Positions 1 to 6,017 of a DNA stretch of 9,937 nt are shown piece after piece. Numbering within the stretch: position 1 is the first letter of the stretch; each line of letters begins with the position of its first letter. This DNA is from Gemmatimonadota bacterium (GTDB lineage: Bacteria; Gemmatimonadota; Gemmatimonadetes; Gemmatimonadales; GWC2-71-9), in the NCBI GenBank assembly GCA_003222235.1, contig QHVD01000147.1:1-9937 (forward strand), written 5' to 3'. The translations under genes and the position numbers were made by a program. Below the pieces are notes generated by a model. The model saw only the letters and a program-made list of their open reading frames with translations, did no database searches and was not told where the DNA came from.

Positions 1-33
1 TACGGGTCGCAGGTTCGAGTCCTGCCTCGGGAG
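1..33 (+). tRNA. tRNA 3' end, probably tRNA-Asn (partial)
   Basis: Only the 3' part is in the window. A T-arm is visible: stem GCAGG (9-13), loop TTCGAGT (14-20), stem CCTGC (21-25). It is followed by a seven-base acceptor strand CTCGGGA (26-32) and discriminator G33; bases 4-8 (GGGTC) fit a five-base variable loop. No CCA is encoded. The implied 5' end TCCCGAG and discriminator G are typical of tRNA-Asn, but the anticodon lies outside the window, so the identity is inferred. It ends 11 nt from the stop codon of the convergent hydrolase gene. Confidence 0.85.
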
Positions 34-44
34 CTGTTCTTCCC

Positions 45-983
45 TCACCGCGTCGTCGTCGGTTCGTCCAGGAACGGAATGACCGTGGCCGCCAGCGCGG
101 GAGCGCTGAAGATGGTGTAGTGCGTCAGACCCGGCAGAATGGCGAGCCTCGACTTCGGGCGCCCCGAGCCATCCCATCCCCCATCCCGCTGGCCACCCCC
201 GAGAAGAGCGAACATCTCCACGGCATGTGCGGGGGGGAATATGTCGGCATCCGCCGCAACGATCAGCGTCGTCGCCCCGAGGCCCGCGATCTCCCTGGAG
301 AAGTCGAAATCCTGCTTCATCGCCTCCCCGATCTTGCCCAGGAGCCGCGGCCAATCCTCCGGCCTCGGCGCGATGCGGCTATACAGCTGATACATCGGCG
401 TCTGCTTCATCGCCTCGGCCGCCGCGACGCCCACCTGCCCCTGCTGAGCGAGTATCTCGGGATAGAAAGCGCTGCGCCGGAACGGAGTCGAGACCACGAC
501 CAGCTTGCCGACCACCTCCGGGTGTCGGATGGCAGTCTGCAGGGCGACGCCGCCGCCGAGCGAATAGCCCATGACGTCCGATCGTTCGAGTCCAAGATGC
601 CCGATGAGGGCTGCGATGTCGTCGGCCATCAGCTCGACGCTGAGCGGCCGATCGATGTCGGCCGTCCGCCCGTGGCCCTGCAGGTCCACGGCGATGACCC
701 GCCGACCCTTGGCGAGCGCCGCGAGGTTGGGACCGAACATCTCGATTGCTCCGAGACCGCCGTGCAACAGGATGAGTGGTCGGCCGACGCCGTGGATCTC
801 GTAGTAGAGCTTGATCCCGTTCACGTCGGCGTACGTTCCGACGCCCTTTGTCTTGCGCACCCCCTCCCTGGGGTTAGCCCTTGCCTGTGCCTGCGCCCGC
901 CCGGTGACGGCGATTAGCCCGGCAACGGCGAGGACCGTGGCTACGCAGTGAGAATGCGTGACTAGTCTGGAAGTGGAACGCAT
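45..983 (-). CDS. exported alpha/beta-hydrolase fold protein
   Basis: Predicted hydrolase of 312 aa, probably acting on an ester or similar small substrate outside the cytoplasm; the substrate cannot be read from sequence. The start at 983 is chosen because AAGAGGAG lies just upstream and a signal peptide follows at once: basic start, hydrophobic stretch at about residues 14-27, and an AQA-type cleavage site near 31-34. The alpha/beta-hydrolase core follows. It has the oxyanion-hole HGG at 74-76, nucleophile elbow GYSLGG with Ser141, an acid in the ADADIFPP segment (probably Asp247), and the catalytic His288 in GLTHYT. The full Ser-Asp-His triad is therefore present. A Gly-rich insertion (about 262-275) separates the acid from the histidine and looks like a surface loop. 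The gene converges on a tRNA and is divergent from the OsmC locus. An upstream in-frame extension to 1139 has no signal peptide and no ribosome site and was not used. Confidence 0.88.
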   Translation of the reverse strand: MRSTSRLVTHSHCVATVLAVAGLIAVTGRAQAQARANPREGVRKTKGVGTYADVNGIKLYYEIHGVGRPLILLHGGLGAIEMFGPNLAALAKGRRVIAVDLQGHGRTADIDRPLSVELMADDIAALIGHLGLERSDVMGYSLGGGVALQTAIRHPEVVGKLVVVSTPFRRSAFYPEILAQQGQVGVAAAEAMKQTPMYQLYSRIAPRPEDWPRLLGKIGEAMKQDFDFSREIAGLGATTLIVAADADIFPPAHAVEMFALLGGGQRDGGWDGSGRPKSRLAILPGLTHYTIFSAPALAATVIPFLDEPTTTR

Positions 984-1125
984 TGCCGTATCTCCTCTTG
1001 CGTTGGGTCGGCGGCAGATCCTCAGGAGCAAGGCGACCACGCCGGATCCTCGATCCATAGGCATGACGAACGGCGTTGGAAGAAATCGACACTCAATCCT
1101 CCGACGCCGACCACGAGGAGCGCCG

Positions 1126-1131
1126 TATATT
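1126..1131 (+). promoter_or_regulatory. TATATT -10-like element upstream of the OsmC locus
   Basis: TATATT preceded by CCG. The same GTATATT sequence sits upstream of the response regulator at 2966 and the ilvE-like gene at 9640. No clear -35 box is seen 17 nt upstream. Transcription would start about seven bases later, at or next to the ATG at 1139, implying a leaderless or nearly leaderless transcript. This is a motif match only. Confidence 0.45.
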
Positions 1132-1138
1132 CGACACA

Positions 1139-1255
1139 ATGAAAACCAGAGTTCGGGTCTTGGACAGGGCGGCTTCGACTTTGGACCCTCCGGCCGCGCA
1201 ACGAATCGCCGAGTTCATCGGAAGAAGTCACATGAAGATCGGAGGAGGCCCATGA
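1139..1255 (+). CDS. possible 38-aa leader ORF overlapping the OsmC gene
   Basis: A small open frame starts at ATG 1139 and ends in TGA 1253-1255, so its stop overlaps the OsmC start as ATGA. It sits directly after a TATATT element and lacks a leader, so it could be translated from the 5' end of the mRNA and feed ribosomes to the next start. Its sequence (beginning MKTRVRVLDRAAS) contains no domain I recognise. Third-position GC is only moderate for this genome, so coding status is doubtful. The alternative is that this is simply the 5' untranslated region of the OsmC gene. Confidence 0.3.
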   Translation: MKTRVRVLDRAASTLDPPAAQRIAEFIGRSHMKIGGGP

Positions 1256-1704
1256 TCGACCAGGCGGAGCAAGGCGTGGTAACGGTGCGCGGGAGCGCGG
1301 CGGGATTCGCGCAGGAGATCACCGCCGGGCGCCATCGGCTGACCGCCGATGAACCGATCTCTTCGGGTGGGACCGATCGCGGCCCGGGACCCTACGAACT
1401 GTTGCTTGCAGCGCTCGGCGCTTGAACGTCCATGACGATCGCGCTGTATGCGCGACGGAAGGCGTGGCCGCTGACGGGCGTGACGGTTCGGCTCCGCCAC
1501 TCGAGGGTCCACGCGGACGACTGCGCCGAGTGTGAGACGAAACAGGGCATGCTGGATCGGATCGAGCGGGAGATCGTCGTCGCGGGCGGGCTAACGGAGG
1601 AGCAGCGCAGCAAACTCCTCGAGATCAGCAACAAGTGCCCGGTTCATCGCACGCTCACGTCGGAGATCAACATTCGGACCACGTTTGCTGGAGAAGTGCG
1701 CTGA
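1252..1704 (+). CDS. OsmC family protein with in-frame TGA (probable selenocysteine) at the catalytic position
   Basis: Reads as one 150-residue OsmC/Ohr-superfamily protein if TGA 1423-1425 is decoded as residue 58. This family reduces peroxides with a reactive cysteine. The N-terminal part carries GRHRLTADEP, GGTDRGPGPYELLLAALGA. Next comes the TGA where relatives have Cys (LGA-C-TSMT), then TSMTIALYARRKAWPL, CAEC (Cys91, Cys94), and KCPVHRTLTSEI with Cys129, the usual second cysteine. Both halves are in the same frame, 57 codons precede the TGA, and no other stop occurs. The start ATG 1252 has GGAGGAGG just upstream. The internal ATG at 1432 has no ribosome site, so two separate genes are unlikely. 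A SECIS-like hairpin follows the TGA. Selenocysteine OsmC-like proteins have been reported in metagenomic surveys, which supports the call. Alternatives are a nonsense mutation or a sequencing error (TGC to TGA). No selA, selB, selC or selD lies in the window. Confidence 0.82.
1430..1467 (+). promoter_or_regulatory. candidate bacterial SECIS stem-loop
   Basis: Stem-loop inside the OsmC coding frame just after the TGA. The upper stem is a perfect 6-bp helix, TCGCGC (1439-1444) with GCGCGA (1450-1455), closing the 5-nt loop TGTAT (1445-1449). Below it, CG 1436-1437 pairs with CG 1456-1457 across one bulged A (1438). A lower helix pairs CCATG (1430-1434) with CGTGG (1463-1467), with one G-U pair. 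The loop begins 19 nt after the TGA and has G in its second position. Both fit the general bacterial SECIS pattern as I remember it (apical loop about 16-37 nt downstream, a G in the first two loop bases). SelB binding is inferred. Confidence 0.7.
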
Positions 1705-1895
1705 CCGCCGTCAATCGGGAGTGAACTGCCCTCGGCTGTCCAGAACAACCCTTGAGGAGGCGCGCGGGGTGCTCGACACGACGAACGGGACCAGGTGAGG
1801 CGCGACGGCCACACGGTCGCGGGCGTGTCAGTGCAGCGCGGCGCACGCGACTTCTCCGTGACGGCCCGCACGTTGCAGTACGGCCGGTTGCACGT

Positions 1896-2885
1896 ATGCC
1901 CGAGGCCCTCCGGATTCTGCTGCTCGGGGACGACCCCGCAAGTGCCGACGTCATCGAGCGGGAGCTGCGGCGTTCCTCCGTCGAGGCCCTCATCCACCAC
2001 GTCGACTCGCACGACGCGTTCGTCCCCGCGCTCCGCGACGTCGCGCCAGACGTGATTCTGTCCGACCATCGGCCACCGCGGTTCGACGCGCTCGCCGCCA
2101 TCCAAGCCTGCCGGGACCTGCAGCCGGCGGCGCCGGTGATCGTGCTCACCGGCATGCCCGACCAGGGCACGCGCGCCGCCTGGCTCGCGGCCGGCGCCTC
2201 GGATATCATCCCGAGGGACGATTGGCCGCGCTTGGGGCCCGCCGTCCGCGCCGCCCTCGAGCAACACCAGACGGCGGCGCTGGTGCAGAGCGAGCGACGC
2301 TACCGCACGCTGGTCGAGCAGAACGCCGATCCCATCGTGCTCAGCGATCGCACTGGGACGATTCTATACGCGAGCGAGACGATCCAGCGGCTTCTGGGAT
2401 ACACGGCTGAGGAATGGGTCGGCCGTCCGGGGCTAGACTTCGTCCACCCCGACGACCGCGCGCTCGCCCGGCGCGTGCTCACGGGTGGCCTGAGCTGGCC
2501 GGGAGAAGCCACGCGAGCCGAGCTGCGCTGCCGGCACAAGAACGGCACGTGGCGCTCCATCGAGCTCGTGACGGTCAACCTGCTCGACGATCCTACCGTG
2601 AGCGCCGTCGTAAGCGACTGCCGTGAGATCGCGCGCTACCGGCTGCCCGAGGCGGCCCGCCCGGAGGCGACGACGGTCCCGCCCGACGTCCTGTCGCCGC
2701 GCCAGCGTCAGGTGCTGCGGCTGCTCGCCGAGGGCCAGTCCACCCGCAAGATCGCGGAGCAACTGAGCCTCAGCGTGAAGACTGTGGAGACGCATCGGGC
2801 GCAGATCATGAAGCGCCTCAATATCCGGCACCTCGCGGGGTTGGTCCGCTATGCCGTTTACCTCGGGCTGACGCAGGCGCCGTGA
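1896..2885 (+). CDS. response regulator: REC-PAS-LuxR-type HTH
   Basis: Predicted DNA-binding signal-transduction protein of 329 aa. Residues 5-120 form a receiver domain: acidic pair Asp12-Asp13, phospho-acceptor Asp57 in VILSDHRPP, and Thr85 in VIVLTGMP. The invariant lysine is replaced by Arg107 (DIIPRDD), so phosphorylation chemistry may be altered. Residues about 132-245 are a PAS domain (YRTLVEQNADPIVLSD, GYTAEEWVG, FVHPDDR). Residues about 266-325 are a LuxR/NarL helix-turn-helix (LSPRQRQVLRLLAEGQST, LSVKTVETHRAQIMKRL). The start at 1896 places the receiver directly at the N-terminus; no good ribosome site is visible. A longer frame back to TTG 1752 encodes only Arg-rich, non-homologous-looking sequence. 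The 191-bp gap after the OsmC gene holds no gene I can support. No histidine kinase is nearby. The REC-PAS-HTH order is less common than REC-HTH and suggests ligand or redox input in addition to phosphorylation. Confidence 0.88.
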   Translation: MPEALRILLLGDDPASADVIERELRRSSVEALIHHVDSHDAFVPALRDVAPDVILSDHRPPRFDALAAIQACRDLQPAAPVIVLTGMPDQGTRAAWLAAGASDIIPRDDWPRLGPAVRAALEQHQTAALVQSERRYRTLVEQNADPIVLSDRTGTILYASETIQRLLGYTAEEWVGRPGLDFVHPDDRALARRVLTGGLSWPGEATRAELRCRHKNGTWRSIELVTVNLLDDPTVSAVVSDCREIARYRLPEAARPEATTVPPDVLSPRQRQVLRLLAEGQSTRKIAEQLSLSVKTVETHRAQIMKRLNIRHLAGLVRYAVYLGLTQAP

Positions 2886-2936
2886 GTGTGGCGACCCGTG
2901 CCGAGACAGAGGGGCGCCACCACGCGGGGGGAGCGG

Positions 2937-2942
2937 TATATT
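2937..2942 (+). promoter_or_regulatory. TATATT -10-like element upstream of the Rcp1-like regulator
   Basis: TATATT in the context CGGTATATTATT, 24 nt before the ATG at 2966. The implied leader of about 16-18 nt would hold the GGGAG ribosome site at about 2950-2953. No -35 match is seen. This suggests the second regulator has its own promoter rather than depending only on read-through from the gene ending at 2885. Confidence 0.5.
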
Positions 2943-2965
2943 ATTGCCAGGGAGCCACCTTCAAA

Positions 2966-3451
2966 ATGAGCGACCCGCATTCCAGTCCTTCACATATGAA
3001 TGCATCGCACCCTGTTCCACACGAGGTCGAAATCCTGCTCGTCGAGGACAACCCCAGCGACGTGGAGCTCACTCTGCGGGCGCTCAAAGCCCGCAACCTC
3101 GCGAACCAGGTGTTCGTCGCCCGTGACGGCGTGGAGGCGCTCGATCTCTTCTTCGGCGACGGGCACCACCCGCTGCGCGAGATCGGCGTCGTACCGAGGG
3201 TGGTTCTGCTCGACCTCAAGCTCCCGAAGATCGATGGACTCGAGGTGCTGAGCCGGCTCAAGAAAGACGAGCGCACCAAGAACATCCCCGTCGTCGTCTT
3301 GACCTCATCACGCGAAGAGCCGGACATCGCCAGGGCATACCATCTGGGGGCGAATAGCTACATCGTCAAGCCGGTGGACTTCGAGGCCTTCGCCCGCGCG
3401 GTGTCCGAAGTCGGGCTGTACTGGCTGCTCCTCAACGAGCCGCCGCAGTGA
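2966..3451 (+). CDS. single-domain response regulator (Rcp1/CheY-like)
   Basis: Stand-alone receiver of 161 aa with no output domain, resembling the Rcp1 family often partnered with bacteriophytochromes or hybrid kinases. Visible hallmarks are VEILLVEDNPSD with Glu27 and Asp28, phospho-acceptor Asp83 in VVLLDLKLPKIDG, Thr113 in VVVLTSS, and Lys135-Pro136 in SYIVKPVDF. The set of active residues is complete, unlike the neighbouring REC-PAS-HTH protein. An insertion around DLFFGDGHHPLREIG (60-74) is typical of the Rcp1 type. The start ATG 2966 follows GGGAG by 12 nt; an alternative is ATG 2996, which would remove a 10-residue polar tail. The protein may pass phosphoryl groups or act by protein contact. 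The cognate kinase is not in this window. Confidence 0.92.
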   Translation: MSDPHSSPSHMNASHPVPHEVEILLVEDNPSDVELTLRALKARNLANQVFVARDGVEALDLFFGDGHHPLREIGVVPRVVLLDLKLPKIDGLEVLSRLKKDERTKNIPVVVLTSSREEPDIARAYHLGANSYIVKPVDFEAFARAVSEVGLYWLLLNEPPQ

Positions 3452-3618
3452 CGCGCGCCCGCGGCACTGCAGCACCGGGGCGTGAGGACGATCACCAGCT
3501 CACAGTGCCCTGCGTCACCAAGATGTCGCTCGACAATGGGGCAGAGGGTGACATCCCGAAAAACTAGCGAAATTGGGCATTATCTCGCGAGTGCGTGCTC
3601 ACTTATGTCCGTAAGTCA

Positions 3619-3647
3619 TTGTGCGATAATCATGTAACATAGCACAA
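3619..3647. repeat. operator-like inverted repeat TTGTGC-N17-GCACAA
   Basis: Six-base perfect arms at 3619-3624 and 3642-3647. With one mismatch the pairing extends to nine positions (TTGTGCGAT with ATAGCACAA) around an 11-nt centre. There is no T tract, so it is not an obvious terminator. It lies about 90-120 bp upstream of holB and could be a regulator site. No regulator family can be assigned. Confidence 0.35.
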
Positions 3648-3699
3648 GCCCCCATCAAAATCCGTAACTGAGCCGGCTGCAACATCCTACAATCGGCAC

Positions 3700-3722
3700 T
3701 CCGGGCGCGAACCGGAGCCCGG
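3700..3722 (+). promoter_or_regulatory. hairpin just upstream of holB start
   Basis: CCGGGC (3701-3706) and GCCCGG (3717-3722) form a 6-bp stem with a 10-nt loop. A competing stem uses TCCGG (3700-3704) with CCGGA (3712-3716), so the two pairings exclude each other. It ends 15 nt before the holB ATG, which lacks a Shine-Dalgarno sequence. A role in translation control is possible but unproven. Confidence 0.3.
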
Positions 3723-3737
3723 CTACATTTCTACGCT

Positions 3738-4793
3738 ATGCCAATACCCCCCCTTTACGGCCACGAGGGGATTCGAAACCGGCTGGCAGGCGCTCTTGCG
3801 GCTGGCCGATTGCCCCAAGCCCTCCTCTTCGAGGGACCCCCCGGCGTTGGGAAGCAGCGGCTGGCATTGTGGCTGGCCCAGGCGATCCTGTGTGAAGCAG
3901 GACCCGGGAACGGTGAGGGATGCGGCGCCTGTCGAGCCTGCAAGCTGGTGCTGAACCTGTCGCATCCCGACGTGCACTGGTTCGTGCCCGTCGAGCCGCC
4001 AAAGAAGGCCGCCGATCCCGACAAGCTCGTGGATCTCGTCGCCGACGCCTTGGCAGAGGAGATGGCCGCCCGGCGCGAGGGGCCGCTCTACGAGCCGCCA
4101 TCGGGGCTCGCCGGCCACGGTATAGCGTCGGTGCGGCTGCTGTTGCGGCGCCTCGCGCTCACCCCCGCCATGGGCGGTCGCAAGGTATTCATCATCGGCG
4201 ACGCGGAGCGGCTGGTACCGCAGCCGGGCGCCGAGGCCGCGGCGAACGCCCTGCTCAAGGCCCTGGAGGAGCCGCCGCAGGACACGGTTTTCGTGCTGAC
4301 CACGGCCCAGCCAGACGCGCTGCTGACGACCATTCTGTCTCGCGTCGTGCGCGTCCGTGTGGCAGGAAATAGCGACAGTGTCCTGGCAGCGTTCGCGCGA
4401 ACGGAACTCGGCTTGAAATCTGAACCCGAGATCGTGCAACGGGTTGCAGCAGCTGACGGATGCATTGGCAGGCTCCTTGCACCCGAACAGGGTGGGCCCG
4501 CGAGCGGTGAGAGCGAGATCACGGGCCGATTTTTGGGGGCGGCGGAGGGTGGGTCGGCGCGTCGCTATGCCTTCGCCTTGGGGCAGCAACCTTTTCAGGC
4601 CCGCGGCGCGTTTACCGACATGCTGGACGGCTTGCTCGAGCGGTTGCGGCATGAGGCGCGTAATGGGGCGGACCTGGACAAGGTCGTAGAGGCAATCGCC
4701 CGCGTGCTCGATGCCCGGCGGTTGGCCCAGGGGAACGTGAATCCCCAGCTCATAGCCGCGGTGCTGGCAGACGACCTGGCGGAGCACGCATGA
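3738..4793 (+). CDS. holB: DNA polymerase III subunit delta-prime
   Basis: Clamp-loader subunit of 351 aa that opens the sliding clamp together with DnaX and delta. It has the AAA+ Walker A GPPGVGK at 33-39. A four-cysteine zinc module follows (Cys52, Cys62, Cys65, Cys68: CGACRAC). The Walker B-like stretch KVFIIGDAERL is at 149-159, followed by NALLKALEEPP at 170-180, VLTTAQPDALLTTILSR at 186-202 and the arginine-finger position Arg202. The family motif SRC reads SRV here, so the cysteine is missing. The segment at about 85-127 between the zinc module and Walker B is longer and more charged than usual. An intact P-loop and zinc module are also seen in DnaX, but the length and the divergent Walker B favour delta-prime. 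The start ATG 3738 has no evident ribosome site. The stop overlaps moaC as ATGA, so the two are probably co-translated. Confidence 0.9.
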   Translation: MPIPPLYGHEGIRNRLAGALAAGRLPQALLFEGPPGVGKQRLALWLAQAILCEAGPGNGEGCGACRACKLVLNLSHPDVHWFVPVEPPKKAADPDKLVDLVADALAEEMAARREGPLYEPPSGLAGHGIASVRLLLRRLALTPAMGGRKVFIIGDAERLVPQPGAEAAANALLKALEEPPQDTVFVLTTAQPDALLTTILSRVVRVRVAGNSDSVLAAFARTELGLKSEPEIVQRVAAADGCIGRLLAPEQGGPASGESEITGRFLGAAEGGSARRYAFALGQQPFQARGAFTDMLDGLLERLRHEARNGADLDKVVEAIARVLDARRLAQGNVNPQLIAAVLADDLAEHA

Positions 4794-5290
4794 AGCTGTC
4801 ACACGTCGACGAGGCGGGGCGGGCGCGAATGGTGAGCGTGGCAGAGAAGCCCATCACCCTACGCACGGCGGTGGCCGAAGGGGCGATCCGCATGTCGGCC
4901 GACGCGTTCCGGCAGGTAGCGGAGGGAGCGGTCGCCAAGGGCGACGTCCTGACTGTGAGTCAGGTGGCCGGCACGCTCGCGGCGAAGCGCACGGCGGAGC
5001 TGATCCCGCTCTGTCACCCGCTGAACCTCGACCAAGTCGCCGTGGAGGCGACGCCCGACGCAGCACTTCCGGGGGTCCGGGTGCGGGCTGTGGCGAAGGC
5101 GCAGGGGCGCACGGGCGTGGAGATGGAGGCGCTGGCGGCGGTGTCCGTTGCGCTGCTCACGGTCTACGACATGGTGAAGGCGGTGGACCGCGGGATGGAA
5201 ATCGAGCAGGTACGCCTGCTCGAGAAGACGGGCGGCACGCACGGCGATTGGCGCCGCGAAGCGGCCGATGGCCGGGAGGGACGGGGTTGA
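4790..5290 (+). CDS. moaC: cyclic pyranopterin monophosphate synthase
   Basis: Second enzyme of molybdenum cofactor biosynthesis. It converts the MoaA product (3',8-cyclo-dihydro-GTP) to cyclic pyranopterin monophosphate in the cytoplasm. At 166 aa it has the usual length. Family motifs are clear: SHVDEAGRARMVSV near the N-terminus, AEGAVAKGDVLTVSQVAG with Lys50, LIPLCHPL with His76, TGVEMEALAAVSVALLTVYD with Glu111, Glu113 and Asp127, then Lys130 and EKTGG at 145-149. These match the catalytic residues known in E. coli MoaC, shifted by one. The start overlaps the holB stop (ATGA), indicating translational coupling. No other moa or mog gene is nearby, so the pathway genes are scattered. The C-terminal tail after GGTHGDW is short and charged. 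Confidence 0.96.
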   Translation: MKLSHVDEAGRARMVSVAEKPITLRTAVAEGAIRMSADAFRQVAEGAVAKGDVLTVSQVAGTLAAKRTAELIPLCHPLNLDQVAVEATPDAALPGVRVRAVAKAQGRTGVEMEALAAVSVALLTVYDMVKAVDRGMEIEQVRLLEKTGGTHGDWRREAADGREGRG

Positions 5291-5305
5291 CGAAGCGTTG
5301 ACCGG

Positions 5306-5327
5306 GCGGCGCGAACATTCGCGCCGC
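5306..5327 (+). other. perfect 9-bp GC hairpin between moaC and the transglycosylase gene
   Basis: GCGGCGCGA (5306-5314) pairs perfectly with TCGCGCCGC (5319-5327) around the loop ACAT. No T run follows, so it is a weak terminator candidate at best. It may attenuate read-through from holB-moaC, stabilise an mRNA 3' end, or act in the 5' leader of the gene at 5349. Confidence 0.5.
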
Positions 5328-5348
5328 AAGTCTCTACAAGAGAGGGCT

Positions 5349-6005
5349 ATGCCTACGAAAACCCGGAAACTGATGCTGCGCGGGACTGTGCTTCTCCTCG
5401 GCGCCCTGGTGGTGAGCAGCATCGGTGGTTGGGCCCGACGCGCGACGGCCGACGATCATCCGGCGCCGGCGACGGCACTGCCGGGCGAGCTGCGCTCGCT
5501 CGCGCAGATGCTCGAGGCGACCCGGGGCGAACTCGCGGTCGCCCGACTCCAGCTGGAGCGCGCCAACGCAATCATAGAGTACTCGACCCGCTACAGGATC
5601 GCAGCCGACCTGTCGGCCGGGATTTACGACGTGGCGCTCGCCGAGGGCGTGGATCCGGCGCTCGGCTTCCGCCTCGTGCGCGCGGAGTCGAGCTTCAACC
5701 CCAAAGCCTTGAGCAAGGTCGGGGCGGTCGGCTACACGCAGGTGCTGCCGAGCACCGCGCGGCTGTACGAGCCGGGGCTCACCGTGCAGCAGCTGTACGA
5801 CCGCAACACGAACTTGCGCCTCGGCTTCCGCTATTTGCGGGATCTGCTGGAGCGCTACGACGGCAACCCGGAAGCGAAGCTGCGCCTCGCGCTCCTGGCC
5901 TACAACCGGGGACCCGTCAGGGTGCAGGAGGTGCTGGACGCCGGGCGGAATCCGGAAAACGGCTATGCGGCGGGGATCATGAAGGGCTATCGACGGAAGA
6001 GCTAA
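5349..6005 (+). CDS. lytic transglycosylase (SLT domain), signal-anchored
   Basis: Cleaves peptidoglycan glycan strands with formation of 1,6-anhydro-MurNAc; expected in the periplasm. The 218-aa protein has a basic N-terminus and a hydrophobic segment at about 9-27 (signal peptide or membrane anchor). A probable coiled coil follows at about 47-78 (SLAQMLEATRGELAVARLQL), then an SLT/GH23 domain at about 86-195. Catalytic Glu113 sits in RAESSFNPKA. The other family motifs GAVGYTQVLPSTA (125-137) and LLAYNRGP (182-189) are present. The start at 5349 is chosen because the signal segment begins there; GAGAGGG lies directly upstream with unusually short spacing. The gene lies 58 nt after moaC behind a GC hairpin and ends at a strong bidirectional terminator. 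The coiled coil ahead of a small SLT domain suggests docking to a partner complex. Confidence 0.9.
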   Translation: MPTKTRKLMLRGTVLLLGALVVSSIGGWARRATADDHPAPATALPGELRSLAQMLEATRGELAVARLQLERANAIIEYSTRYRIAADLSAGIYDVALAEGVDPALGFRLVRAESSFNPKALSKVGAVGYTQVLPSTARLYEPGLTVQQLYDRNTNLRLGFRYLRDLLERYDGNPEAKLRLALLAYNRGPVRVQEVLDAGRNPENGYAAGIMKGYRRKS

Positions 6006-6017
6006 CCGACTAAAAGC

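Larger units (their letters stand above)
3452..3737. other. 286-bp intergenic region, AT-richer than surroundings
   Basis: No gene is supported here. The part from about 3550 to 3700 is visibly richer in A and T than the flanking genes and holds several dyads: the palindrome CTCGCGAG (3584-3591), ACTTA/TAAGT (3601-3605 and 3612-3616), and TTGTGC/GCACAA (3619-3624 and 3642-3647). A TACAAT at 3688-3693 could be a -10 box for holB. There is no clear intrinsic terminator for the upstream regulator: no GC hairpin followed by a T run. Confidence 0.55.

Noticed and set aside
1..33. tRNA fragment as tRNA-Sec, which would fit the selenoprotein
   Set aside because: The acceptor strand implies a 5' end TCCCGAG and the fragment has a normal seven-base acceptor. 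tRNA-Sec normally begins with GG and has an eight-base acceptor. Asn fits better.
120..917. Long plus-strand open frame antisense to the hydrolase
   Set aside because: No recognisable domain and Arg/Pro-rich composition; the minus strand has a full catalytic triad and signal peptide. A typical high-GC shadow frame.
1423..1704. OsmC locus read as a pseudogene or as two separate genes, the second starting at ATG 1432
   Set aside because: The frame continues without any further stop, all C-terminal family motifs are intact, ATG 1432 has no ribosome site, and a SECIS-like hairpin follows. Not excluded without read data.
1752..1895. N-terminal extension of the REC-PAS-HTH protein to TTG 1752
   Set aside because: The added residues are Arg-rich and unlike any receiver N-terminus; the domain starts right after Met at 1896.
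3723..4802. Long minus-strand open frame over holB
   Set aside because: The plus strand encodes a clear clamp-loader subunit; the antisense product has no motif and no ribosome site.
5298..5303. TTGACC after moaC as a -35 box for the transglycosylase gene
   Set aside because: No -10-like hexamer lies at 16-18 nt spacing; the position is occupied by the GC hairpin.
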